From Woeseia sp. (GTDB taxonomy: Bacteria > Pseudomonadota > Gammaproteobacteria > Steroidobacterales > Woeseiaceae): DNA of 10,341 nucleotides. Below are positions 1 through 6,919 of the stretch, piece by piece (position 1 is the stretch's first letter; each line of letters opens with the position of its first letter). The position numbers were made by a program, and so were the translations under genes. The stretch spans positions 1 to 10,341 of the forward strand of contig QIHS01000310.1 in the NCBI GenBank assembly GCA_003229095.1. Reading direction: 5' to 3'. The notes under the pieces were generated by a model. That model was not told where the DNA came from. It saw nothing but the letters and a program-made list of their open reading frames with translations, and did not search any database.

Positions 1-263
1 GAGGCTGCGTCGAACACCGCAAGCAGGAACAGCCCAACAATGGCCAGTTTGCGGGGGTCGAGATGCCGGATACGCAAGCCAACCACAATCGCGCCCAGTG
101 CCGAACCTGCAAAACCAGTGGCGGCCAGCCAGCCTGCATCGGCCTGACTAAACCCTGCGTAAACCACCAGCGCGCCGACCATACTCGGCAGGATAAGAAT
201 AGGCAGAATGGCAACCGAGCCGAGAATCGACAATCGGATAATCCGTACAGTTTCACTGGTCAT
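1..263 (-). CDS. MFS transporter, N-terminal part (runs off left edge)
   Basis: The reverse strand from the ATG at 263 is open to the window edge for 87 codons, beginning MTSETVRIIRLSILGS. It shows a first hydrophobic helix at about residues 11-36 (LGSVAILPILILPSMVGALVV), a short loop (AGFSQADAG) and a second helix at about 45-62. A basic loop, RIRHLDPRKLA, sits where the conserved MFS cytoplasmic loop between helices 2 and 3 belongs, and a third helix is starting at the edge. This is the layout of a major facilitator superfamily transporter of the inner membrane. The substrate cannot be told from this fragment. The gene is divergent from aguB, so a link to polyamine or agmatine transport is possible but unproven. 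No strong ribosome binding site is visible before the ATG. Confidence 0.7.
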   Translation of the reverse strand, partial: MTSETVRIIRLSILGSVAILPILILPSMVGALVVYAGFSQADAGWLAATGFAGSALGAIVVGLRIRHLDPRKLAIVGLFLLAVFDAA

Positions 264-349
264 ATTTTTCGCAGAGCCGGAAGTGATTGTCGGCGTATAC
301 TACAACGAACAGCATAATGGCCGATCATTTCTATGGGGACCCGACAATT
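264..349. promoter_or_regulatory. Divergent intergenic region between MFS gene and aguB
   Basis: These 86 bases separate the start codons of two divergent genes and must hold promoters for both. A TATACT hexamer at 296-301 resembles a -10 box for the plus strand, but no good -35 lies at the right distance. GGGGA at 335-339 can serve as ribosome binding site for the aguB ATG at 350. No clear operator palindrome was seen, so promoter assignment is weak. Confidence 0.3.
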
Positions 350-1197
350 ATGGTGACATTCGCCGCGACACAGATGGCCTGCGTCGATGACAGCAACGCC
401 AACATTGACCTCGCAGAAGAACAGGTGCGAGCAGCCTGTTGCAGGAGTTGTTCGAGACGCCTTATTTTTGCAAAGATCTGGACGACAAATTCTTTTCGCT
501 TGCGCACGATGAACACACGAATGATTTGGTCAAGCGATTCCAGACGCTCGCCAAAGAACTCGCAGTCGTTTTGCCAATTAGTTTTTTCGAACGCGCGAAC
601 AACGCCTATTTCAACTCCATTGCAATTATTGACGCCGACGGCACGCTACTCGGCGTCTATCGAAAATCACATATTCCTGACAGCCCGGGATATCAGGAGA
701 AATTTTATTTCAGTCCGGGGGACACGGGATTTCGTGTATGGCAAACACGTTATGCGAAAATTGGTGTCGCGATTTGTTGGGACCAGTGGTTTCCGGAAGC
801 TGCCCGCAGCATGGTCTTGCAGGACGCAGAGGTACTCTTGTACCCCACGGCCATCGGTTCCGAGCCCGGCTATCCAGATATTGATTCCGCAGGGCACTGG
901 CAACGCGCCATGCAAGGCCATTCAGCGTCGAACTGCGTTCCAGTGGTTGCCTCCAACCGGATCGGTCTTGAGAAGGGTTCGTCCTGTGATGTGAGTTTCT
1001 ATGGCAGTTCGTTCATTACTGATCACACCGGAAAAATGCTCGCCGAATCAGATCGCAGCAGCCAGGATATTATCGTTGCGGAACTCGACCTCGACCTGAT
1101 GCGACGCGAACGTACAGCATGGGGTTTATTTCGTGACCGGCGTCCCGACTTGTACGGCGACCTTCTCAGTCTTGGCGCAAAATCGGCGCAACCATGA
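350..1197 (+). pseudogene. aguB: N-carbamoylputrescine amidase AguB, broken by an internal frameshifting deletion
   Basis: The family enzyme hydrolyses N-carbamoylputrescine to putrescine, CO2 and ammonia in the cytoplasm, the last step from agmatine. The N-terminus (MVTFAATQMAC, from the ATG at 350) is in one frame through VRAA, ending at 436. From 439 the rest (LQELFETPYFC onward) is in another frame. The nitrilase-superfamily triad is present in the second frame: Glu in QELFE, Lys in YRKSHIP, Cys in AICWDQW. Family members carry about nine residues between the VRxA helix and the QELF strand. Here only two bases remain, so about 25 bases are missing. Repaired, the protein would be near 290 residues, the usual length. 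The stop overlaps the aguA start (ATGA, 1194-1197), so the two are co-translated. As written, the gene cannot give a full enzyme. Assembly error or a real mutation are both possible. Confidence 0.85.
439..1197 (+). CDS. aguB: Open fragment of AguB holding the catalytic triad (TTG start)
   Basis: This is the longest uninterrupted reading frame of the broken aguB, 252 residues if it began at the TTG at 439. It contains Glu3, Lys76 and Cys113 of the nitrilase-type triad and the conserved stretches LPISFFE, NSIAIIDADG, YPTAIGSEPG, FYGSSFI and FRDRRPDLYG. It lacks the first beta strand and helix of the alpha-beta-beta-alpha fold. No ribosome binding site is placed for the TTG. I read it as the 3' part of a broken gene rather than an independent protein. 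Confidence 0.6.
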   Translation: MQELFETPYFCKDLDDKFFSLAHDEHTNDLVKRFQTLAKELAVVLPISFFERANNAYFNSIAIIDADGTLLGVYRKSHIPDSPGYQEKFYFSPGDTGFRVWQTRYAKIGVAICWDQWFPEAARSMVLQDAEVLLYPTAIGSEPGYPDIDSAGHWQRAMQGHSASNCVPVVASNRIGLEKGSSCDVSFYGSSFITDHTGKMLAESDRSSQDIIVAELDLDLMRRERTAWGLFRDRRPDLYGDLLSLGAKSAQP

Positions 1198-2225
1198 GCG
1201 AAGAGGCTTTCCCGACAGCGGCATCCGCCGGCTATACCATGCCTCCTGAATGGGAGCCGCATGAGCGCTGCTGGATGGCCTGGCCATGCCGCGCAGAAAT
1301 CTGGAATGGTAATATTGCGCGAACGCAGCTTAACTATGCGCAGGTTGCAAATGCCATCGCCGAATTCGAACCCGTCACGATGCTCACGCCGCCGCGCGAT
1401 TTCGAAAACGCACGCAAACATTGCGGCGACAAAGTAGAGATTTTGCCGGTCGAACTGGACGATTCATGGACGCGCGATATCGGACCGAATTTCGTCACAA
1501 ACGAGGCGGGCAAACTGGCCGCGTCACTGTTTCACTTTAATTCCTGGGGACAAAAACACGTGCCATGGGGAAAAGATGCTGCACTGGGACATCGCATTGC
1601 GGAGTATCTTGGCATCCCGACGTTTTCCTCGACGATTTATATGGAAGGCGGCGGGATTAACGTTGACGGTGAAGGGACGGTGCTCGCATCCCTGCAAAAT
1701 GTGCTGCATGAGAATCGCAACCCCGGGCTGAGCCAGGCCGAAGCAGAACAAATTCTCTGTGACGCACTAGGCGCCAAAAAAGTACTGTGGTTTCCAGGCG
1801 ATCCGGATGACACCGAAACTGACGGTCATATCGATGGTTTTGCCTGCTTCCTGCAAGCGGGGAAAGTGCTGGTTGAGATTTGTCCAGCAGATGGCAGCGA
1901 ACGATATGACAACATGCAGGCAAACTTGAACGCGGTAAGAAACCAAACGGATGCGATGGGCCGCGAACTCGATGTTGTCACGATTGAGGAGGCTTATGAA
2001 GCCGAGCGCACTAACGAGATCTTCGCCAGTTCTTACATCAATTTTTACATCGCGAACGGTGCGGTGGTCATGCCAGGTTTCGGCATTGATCGCGACGCGG
2101 ACGCGTGCAAGCAGATCGCGAGCCTGTTTCCGGATCGCGAAGTGATACAAATCGATATTTGCGACATTGCCCTGGGCGGTGGCGGAATACACTGTATTAC
2201 TCAACAGCAGCCGGAATCCGGCTAG
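1194..2225 (+). CDS. aguA: Agmatine deiminase
   Basis: AguA converts agmatine and water to N-carbamoylputrescine and ammonia, feeding AguB in the arginine decarboxylase route to putrescine. It is a cytoplasmic enzyme of the guanidino-group modifying, PAD_porph-like fold. The 343 residues are close to the usual family length and uninterrupted. Visible motifs are the N-terminal MPPEWEPHERCWMAWP, DDSWTRDIGPNF at 89-100, EGGGINVDG at 151-159, ETDGHIDG at 208-215 with active-site His212, and GGGGIHCITQQQP near the C-terminus, with Cys334 as the expected nucleophile. The start is set by the ATGA overlap with aguB and by homology of the N-terminus. No strong Shine-Dalgarno precedes it, which fits translational coupling. 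An arginine decarboxylase (SpeA-type) would be expected elsewhere in the genome. Confidence 0.95.
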   Translation: MSEEAFPTAASAGYTMPPEWEPHERCWMAWPCRAEIWNGNIARTQLNYAQVANAIAEFEPVTMLTPPRDFENARKHCGDKVEILPVELDDSWTRDIGPNFVTNEAGKLAASLFHFNSWGQKHVPWGKDAALGHRIAEYLGIPTFSSTIYMEGGGINVDGEGTVLASLQNVLHENRNPGLSQAEAEQILCDALGAKKVLWFPGDPDDTETDGHIDGFACFLQAGKVLVEICPADGSERYDNMQANLNAVRNQTDAMGRELDVVTIEEAYEAERTNEIFASSYINFYIANGAVVMPGFGIDRDADACKQIASLFPDREVIQIDICDIALGGGGIHCITQQQPESG

Positions 2226-2231
2226 CCGGCT
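2209..2231. terminator. GC-rich palindrome cluster between convergent aguA and pilin genes
   Basis: AGCCGGA-A-TCCGGCT (2209-2223) is a perfect 7-bp stem, directly followed by the self-complementary AGCCGGCT (2224-2231). The hairpin spans the end of aguA, whose TAG is at 2223-2225, and reaches the pilin stop at 2230-2232. A bidirectional terminator is the natural guess for convergent genes with only four bases between stops. Neither strand has a following T-run, so a classical intrinsic terminator is not shown. Confidence 0.35.
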
Positions 2232-2664
2232 AGGGGCGACACGACGATGGTAACCACTTGTCCTCCAGTATTGCATCACCTGTGCATGCCCACGAAACGC
2301 TGCCCACGTTATTCATTGGTGCCAATGACAGAACCCCATTATTGAGATTGTTGTTAACGTCGCCACCGTAGGTCACCTCTATTACGCCTCCAGCCGTGAC
2401 CTCAACCTGCGAAATGTATTTGCCCTGAATGTTACCGGCAGCCTCGAGACCCGCGTCCGCGTTATTGTTCGGAAAGGTCCCACTTTCCTGGTGATACACT
2501 GTGACAGCCGCCTTTGCGCCGGATGCCAGATTAAACCCTTGGGATACCTGTGCTCGGACGATATAGTTGAGATAGGCAGGAATAGCGATGGACGCAAGAA
2601 TGCCGATGATCGCAACCACGATCATAAGCTCAATTAGCGTGAATCCCTTCTCGTAATGTTTCAT
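2230..2664 (-). CDS. pilA: Type IV major pilin (PilA-like), with class III prepilin signal
   Basis: The 144-residue prepilin begins MKHYEKG, then the cleavage site before FTLIELMIVVAIIGILA. The leader is seven residues, ends in Gly, and the mature protein has Phe1 and Glu5, as needed for PilD processing, N-methylation and assembly. The hydrophobic N-terminal helix is followed by a soluble domain with AVTVYHQESGTFP. Two cysteines (127 and 142) near the C-terminus would close the D-region disulfide loop, ending in a DKWLPSSC motif typical of type IVa PilA. The ATG at 2664 is chosen because the leader fits and GGAG lies eight bases upstream. A longer in-frame start at 2727 falls inside the promoter. 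No other pilus genes are visible, so this could be the major pilin or one of several pilin paralogues. Confidence 0.9.
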   Translation of the reverse strand: MKHYEKGFTLIELMIVVAIIGILASIAIPAYLNYIVRAQVSQGFNLASGAKAAVTVYHQESGTFPNNNADAGLEAAGNIQGKYISQVEVTAGGVIEVTYGGDVNNNLNNGVLSLAPMNNVGSVSWACTGDAILEDKWLPSSCRP

Positions 2665-2710
2665 TGGTGCAACTCCGGACATTTTAATAGTCGACTGGCA
2701 GTTGATATCA

Positions 2711-2727
2711 AGCGATTCTCGTGCCAA
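2711..2727 (-). promoter_or_regulatory. Sigma-54 (RpoN) promoter of the pilin gene
   Basis: Read on the minus strand the site is TTGGCACGAGAATCGCT. The -24 element TTGGCACG matches the consensus fully, and the -12 element TCGCT differs from TTGCT at one base. The invariant GG and GC doublets are separated by exactly ten bases. Transcription would start near 2700, giving a leader of about 36 nt that includes the GGAG before the ATG at 2664. In Pseudomonas and relatives pilA is driven by sigma-54 with the PilS/PilR two-component system, so the site fits the gene. Confidence 0.8.
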
Positions 2728-2948
2728 CTTTGCGTTTTTTCCGATAACTACCTAAAAAATATAAGGAAAATGATGTTGGAATTCATGGCAGAAGTCGGTT
2801 TTCTGAATCGATGGGTGGCAATCAAGGTCAGTAACTGACAATTCCTGTCACCTGATCCAAATCGTCGGATCCGGGGGTATTGCGATGCTGCAATCGCGCT
2901 CAATCATTGATTTCATTTGGCTGCTCTCACAACCGATTTTACAATCCG
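2728..2948. other. Intergenic region upstream of the divergent pilin and SIMPL genes
   Basis: The whole gap between the pilin and SIMPL start codons is 348 bases, and this is its central part. It opens with an AT-rich tract (about 2733-2775, including TAAAAAATATAAGGAAAATG) behind the pilin sigma-54 site, where enhancer binding by a PilR-type activator would be expected. Further right are short imperfect inverted repeats, GATCC/GGATC around 2856-2872 and GCGAT/ATCGC at 2882-2897, with no T-runs. I see no convincing gene here. Confidence 0.4.
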
Positions 2949-2979
2949 TTTACGAAAGATCGTATGCCCGTGCGATAGT
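2949..2979 (+). promoter_or_regulatory. Possible sigma-70 promoter of the SIMPL-domain gene
   Basis: TTTACG at 2949-2954 resembles a -35 box. GATAGT at 2974-2979 resembles a -10 box and is preceded by TGC, giving an extended -10. The 19-nt spacer is longer than ideal. A start near 2986 would leave a leader of about 27 nt carrying the GGGAG at 3002-3006. This is a by-eye call. Confidence 0.35.
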
Positions 2980-3012
2980 ATGAGCCTCAACCAAAACACA
3001 CGGGAGCTACAA

Positions 3013-3762
3013 ATGCTTCGGCTGATTACACTTGTTACTGCACTCACGCTGGCCGGATTCTCCACAGCGGAGCCGATTCTGAAAGGCAGCCCGGAAGAAC
3101 TTCGTCAGTTTCTGGATCCGATTGAGTACACCGTCACGCTCAACGCCACTCACGACGAAACGGCGTATTCGGACAAAGCAATTGTCAGCCTGACGATCAC
3201 CACGGAAGCCAGTCAACTTGGAAACTCGATGCGGACAAACGCGGCACTGCGAATTTCGATTACACAGACGCTGCTCGACGCAGGTGTCGGCGCGGACGAG
3301 ATAAATACCTCGAAGTTTTCGTCGTCACCACAATTCGGCTGGTTTGGTAGCAAACCGAAAAGTTTTGAAGTCGTCAACCGCATGTCGGTTGGTATCACCG
3401 ATGAGGCACACCTTCAACTTATCGCTGTCTTAACGGATGACAATGACGAAGTCGTTTTGGCTGGCATGAAATTCGAACACACGGCAAAAGAAACCTTTGA
3501 AAACAAGGTCAGGGCGAATGCGATGGACAAGGCGCTGGCACAGAAGGCTGTTCTTGAAGAACGCCTTGGGTTTGTATTGGTACCGATTGGATTCAACGAG
3601 CAAATTGCAACGCCATACTATGCTGAGCTCGATAGGGTCCGGTCCCCAGCCCAGTTTTCCGCGAATAGCGTCGCTGGTGTCGAAATACTATCGCAGCCGA
3701 CTTTCGATGAAATCACCTATCGCGCCACAGTCTTTGTGACCTTCGGGATCTTGCGTGAGTAG
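3013..3762 (+). CDS. Secreted SIMPL-domain (DUF541, YggE-like) protein
   Basis: The 249-residue product starts MLRLITLVTALTLAGFSTAEP, a signal peptide likely cut after FSTA, so the mature protein should be periplasmic. The rest matches the SIMPL/DUF541 family: an early YTVTLNATHDETAYSDKAIV strand region, a helix with LLDAGVGADEINTSKF, the segment SSSPQFGWFGSKPKSFEVV, a helix with NAMDKALAQKAVLEERLGF, and a closing strand YRATVFVTFGI. The family is widespread in Gram-negative bacteria. E. coli YggE has been linked to oxidative stress, but no biochemical activity is established. GGGAG at 3002-3006, six bases before the ATG, fixes the start. In-frame extension upstream to 2917 would bury the signal peptide. 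It converges on metH with nine bases between stops and is probably monocistronic. Confidence 0.85.
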   Translation: MLRLITLVTALTLAGFSTAEPILKGSPEELRQFLDPIEYTVTLNATHDETAYSDKAIVSLTITTEASQLGNSMRTNAALRISITQTLLDAGVGADEINTSKFSSSPQFGWFGSKPKSFEVVNRMSVGITDEAHLQLIAVLTDDNDEVVLAGMKFEHTAKETFENKVRANAMDKALAQKAVLEERLGFVLVPIGFNEQIATPYYAELDRVRSPAQFSANSVAGVEILSQPTFDEITYRATVFVTFGILRE

Positions 3763-3771
3763 CTGTTTACG

Positions 3772-4728
3772 TTACGCGGCTCTTGCCGGGTCATAGCCGA
3801 GATTCGGCGATAGCCAGCGTTCCGCCTCCTCGACCGACATACTTTTTCTTTCCGCATAGGACACCACCTGATCGCGTCCCAATTTGCCAACCGAAAAATA
3901 GCGCGATTCCGGGTGCGAAAAATAAAAGCCGCTGACTGCAGCGGTTGGGTACATGGCGAATGAATCCGTGAGCTTGAGATCGATGGCGGATTCCACGCCA
4001 AGCAGTTTCCACAGCTGACCCTTCTCGGTGTGATCAGGACAAGCCGGATATCCCGGCGCGGGGCGAATGCCTCGATATTTCTCCGCGATGAGTTCGTTGT
4101 TGTTCAATCGCTCATCTGATTCGTAGGCCCAGAACTCGGTGCGGACACGTTGATGCAGGTACTCGGCCAGCGCCTCTGCCAAACGGTCGGCAAGTGCCTT
4201 GAGAAGGATGCTGCTGTAGTCGTCATGATCTGCCTCGAATCGTGCAACGTGTTCGTCAATGCCAATTCCTGCAGTCAACGCAAAGGCCCCTACATAATCG
4301 TGCCGGCCGCTGTCGATTGGAGCCACGAAATCGGCGAGACAGTATTGCGGCTGCCCAGCGGGTTTGCTGCGTTGCTGTCGCAAATGGCACAAGCGCATAA
4401 GTTCATCTTGTCGGTTGTCATCCGTAAATACGCGGATATCGTCATGCTCGATCGAATTCGCCGGATAGAAGCCGATGACCGCTCGCGCCTGCAACCATTT
4501 TTCTGCAACAATTTTTTCGAGCATGACCGATGCGTCACTAAACAAGGAGCGCGCTGCCTCGCCAACGATTCGGTCACTCAGAATTGCAGGGTATTTGCCG
4601 TGAAATTCCCAAGCGTTAAAAAACGGCATCCAGTCAATGTATTCCTTGAGTACGGCAATATCAATATTGTCGAATACGCGCTGGCCTGTAAATTCAGGCA
4701 CCGGTGGCTGATAGTCGCTCAAGCTCAT
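3772..4728 (-). CDS. metH: MetH fragment 4: AdoMet-binding reactivation domain
   Basis: These 318 residues begin MSLSDYQPPVPEFTGQRVF and cover the whole reactivation domain, which remethylates oxidised cob(II)alamin with AdoMet and reduced flavodoxin. Key stretches are LKEYIDWMPFFNAWEF, YCLADFVAP, the AdoMet motif RPAPGYPACPDHTEK, and SFAMYPTAAVSGFYFSHPES. The ATG overlaps the preceding TGA as ATGA (4725-4728), so translation could in principle restart and yield a free domain. One extra A in the AAA run at 4728-4730 would instead join it seamlessly to fragment 3 (ARDNRK then MSLSDYQPP), matching normal MetH spacing. Confidence 0.75.
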   Translation of the reverse strand: MSLSDYQPPVPEFTGQRVFDNIDIAVLKEYIDWMPFFNAWEFHGKYPAILSDRIVGEAARSLFSDASVMLEKIVAEKWLQARAVIGFYPANSIEHDDIRVFTDDNRQDELMRLCHLRQQRSKPAGQPQYCLADFVAPIDSGRHDYVGAFALTAGIGIDEHVARFEADHDDYSSILLKALADRLAEALAEYLHQRVRTEFWAYESDERLNNNELIAEKYRGIRPAPGYPACPDHTEKGQLWKLLGVESAIDLKLTDSFAMYPTAAVSGFYFSHPESRYFSVGKLGRDQVVSYAERKSMSVEEAERWLSPNLGYDPARAA

Positions 4729-6005
4729 TTCCGATTGTCACGCGCCCGATTCAGGGACACCTGAGGTGTCAGTCGTGTCTTGCCAGCGTGCCGCTCACGT
4801 CGTTTCGCATTCTCTGTGCGGGTTTTGCTAATCAGCTCTGCGCGTGTATTAGCCTGCGTCAACGCCTGGGCGACACCGACGGCGCGCGAAGCATCTTTGA
4901 CATAAATAACGGGACCGCCGTAGTTTGGCTCAATCTTTACGGCGGTATGCGCCGGCGAGGTCGTTGCCCCGCCAATGAGCAGCGGTAAATCGAAATCGAG
5001 GCGCTGCATTTCGCCGGCAACATTCACCATCTCATCCAATGATGGCGTGATCAGGCCTGACAAGCCGATAATGTGCGCTTTCTCCCGCCTGGCCGCCTCG
5101 AGAATTTTTTCACAGGAAACCATGACGCCAAGGTCGATAACCTCAAAGTTATTACACTGGAGAACGACGCCAACAATATTCTTGCCGATGTCGTGTACGT
5201 CACCCTTAACGGTTGCCATGACAATGCGACCGTTAGTCTCGATGACACCGCCTTTTTCTTCCTCGATGAAGGGCACCAGGTGGCTCACTGCCTTCTTCAT
5301 CACTCGTGCAGACTTGACGACCTGTGGCAGAAACATTTTTCCTTCGCCAAACAGATCGCCGACAACATTCATCCCCGCCATTAACGGACCTTCGATGACA
5401 TCAAGTGGCCGCGATGCGGCGAGACGTGCTTCTTCGGTATCGGCAACGACGAATTCATCGATTCCATTAACCAGGGCATGCTCCAGCCGCTTGTCGACTG
5501 ATTCCTTCCGCCAGCTGAGATCTTTCGCTTTGGCCTTTTGCCCGCCGGCCTGGCCTTTGTATTCCTCGGCGGCATCAAGAAGCCGCTCGGTGGCGTCCTC
5601 GCGCCGATTCAATACAACATCTTCGACCGCATCGCGAAGTTTTGTTGGCAAGTCCTCGTAGAGGGCGAGCTGCCCCGCGTTCACGATACCCATGTCCATG
5701 CCAGCTTTGATCGCGTGGTAGAGAAACACAGAGTGAATGGCTTCGCGGACGATGTTGTTGCCGCGGAACGAAAACGATACGTTGCTCACACCGCCACTCA
5801 CGAGAGAGTGCGGCAACGAAGCTTTAATACCTCGCGTCGCTTCTATGAAATCCAGCCCGTAGCTGTTGTGCTCATCGATGCCGGTCGCAATAGCGAAGAT
5901 GTTGGGATCGAAGATAATGTCTGCAGGATCAAAACCGACGGTTTCTGTCAGGACTTTGTATGAGCGCTTACAGATTTCGATCTTGCGCTCGACGTTGTCC
6001 GCCTG
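4725..6005 (-). CDS. metH: MetH fragment 3: end of folate domain, cap and cobalamin-binding domain
   Basis: The frame is open from 6005 with QADNVERKIEIC and runs 426 codons to a TGA at 4725-4727. It completes the folate barrel (DIIFDPNIFAIATGIDEH, SGGVSNVSFSFRG), then gives the four-helix cap (EGPLMAGMNVVGDLFGEGKM) and the Rossmann-like B12 domain. GDVHDIGKN carries the histidine that ligates cobalt (nt 5193-5195), with downstream GLSGLITPSLDEM and IGGATTSPAHTAVKI. The first start-like codon in frame is a TTG at 5816, inside SLPHSLVSGG, so there is no natural start here. It is an internal piece of a broken gene. Confidence 0.75.
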   Translation of the reverse strand, partial: QADNVERKIEICKRSYKVLTETVGFDPADIIFDPNIFAIATGIDEHNSYGLDFIEATRGIKASLPHSLVSGGVSNVSFSFRGNNIVREAIHSVFLYHAIKAGMDMGIVNAGQLALYEDLPTKLRDAVEDVVLNRREDATERLLDAAEEYKGQAGGQKAKAKDLSWRKESVDKRLEHALVNGIDEFVVADTEEARLAASRPLDVIEGPLMAGMNVVGDLFGEGKMFLPQVVKSARVMKKAVSHLVPFIEEEKGGVIETNGRIVMATVKGDVHDIGKNIVGVVLQCNNFEVIDLGVMVSCEKILEAARREKAHIIGLSGLITPSLDEMVNVAGEMQRLDFDLPLLIGGATTSPAHTAVKIEPNYGGPVIYVKDASRAVGVAQALTQANTRAELISKTRTENAKRRERHAGKTRLTPQVSLNRARDNRK

Positions 6006-6919
6006 AATGCCATCACGATGACGGCGGCACCGTAATCACGCACCAGCCGGGCCTGACGAATAAACTCGTCCTCGCCCTCTTTGAGACTGATGGAATTGAC
6101 GACACTCTTTCCTTGCACACATTGCAGGCCCGCCTCGATCACCGACCATTTCGACGAGTCGATCATGACCGGGACACGGGCAACGTCCGGTTCTGAGGCG
6201 ATAAGGTTCAGGTAGGTCACCAGCTCCGAGTCGAGCATGCCCTCGTCCATATTGACGTCGACAATCTGCGCGCCGTTTTCAACCTGCTGCCTTGCCACCT
6301 GCACTGCATCCGTATAGTTGTCAGCTTCGATCAACTTGCGAAAGACTGCTGACCCGGTGACGTTGGTTCGTTCACCCACGTTGACAAAAAGATCGTCAGG
6401 CCCCAGGTTCGCCGGCTCGAGCCCGGACAGTCGGCAACGAATTTCGATGTCGGGAATCGCGCGTGGTTTATGACCGTCAATAGCTGCTCGCAGCGCGCGA
6501 ATGTGCTCGGGCGTTGTGCCACAACACCCACCAACCATATTGACGAGACCACTGGTCACGAACTCTCCCACGACTTTCGCCATGTGTTCCGGCGTTTCGT
6601 CATACTCCCCGAACTCGTTTGGCAAGCCTGCATTCGGGTGCGCACTGACGAGCGTGTTAGCAACCCGGGATAGCTCTGCCACATAAGGTCGCATGTCGTC
6701 CGCGCCCAGCGCACAATTGAGGCCAATCATGAACGGATCAGCATGCCGGACTGAATTCCAGAAGGCTTCGGTAGTCTGCCCGGAAAGCGTTCTGCCTGAT
6801 GCGTCGGTAATCGTTCCTGAAATCATGACTGGCAAGGTAACGCCAGTGATATCGAAACTGCGCTTGATCGCAAATATGGCGGCTTTCGCATTGAGCGTGT
6901 CGAATATCGTTTCCACCAT
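5948..6919 (-). CDS. metH: MetH fragment 2: rest of homocysteine domain and most of folate domain
   Basis: The first 305 residues are true MetH. Zinc ligands lie in GLNCALG (Cys69) and VGGCCGTTPEH (Cys132, Cys133). The folate (pterin-binding) barrel follows with NVGERTNVTGS, GAQIVDVNMDEGMLDS and PVMIDSSKWSVIEAGL. After GAAVIVMAF, near 6005, the reading frame changes and the last 18 codons are out-of-frame noise. The family motif after MAF is DEDGQAD; here the DNA passes straight from the Phe codon to the Gln-Ala-Asp codons, so about 13 bases are absent. The ATG at 6919 is probably an internal methionine of the intact gene, not a real start. Confidence 0.75.
   Translation of the reverse strand: MVETIFDTLNAKAAIFAIKRSFDITGVTLPVMISGTITDASGRTLSGQTTEAFWNSVRHADPFMIGLNCALGADDMRPYVAELSRVANTLVSAHPNAGLPNEFGEYDETPEHMAKVVGEFVTSGLVNMVGGCCGTTPEHIRALRAAIDGHKPRAIPDIEIRCRLSGLEPANLGPDDLFVNVGERTNVTGSAVFRKLIEADNYTDAVQVARQQVENGAQIVDVNMDEGMLDSELVTYLNLIASEPDVARVPVMIDSSKWSVIEAGLQCVQGKSVVNSISLKEGEDEFIRQARLVRDYGAAVIVMAFRRTTSSARSKSVSAHTKS

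Noticed and set aside
287..994. 235-codon plus-strand frame starting before aguB
   Set aside because: Only the part from 350 to about 436 is true AguB. After the break it is out of frame with the conserved protein.
2665..2727. Longer pilin start at 2727
   Set aside because: It would place 21 extra residues before a normal class III leader and run through the sigma-54 promoter.
2882..2897. Inverted repeat GCGAT/ATCGC as a terminator
   Set aside because: The stem is only five base pairs, has no T-run, and no gene ends nearby.
2917..3012. Longer SIMPL-protein start at 2917
   Set aside because: It would put 32 residues before the signal peptide, and the GGGAG site fits the ATG at 3013.
4150..4764. 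204-codon open frame on the plus strand opposite metH
   Set aside because: It lies wholly antisense to the well-conserved reactivation domain and shows no family motifs or ribosome binding site.
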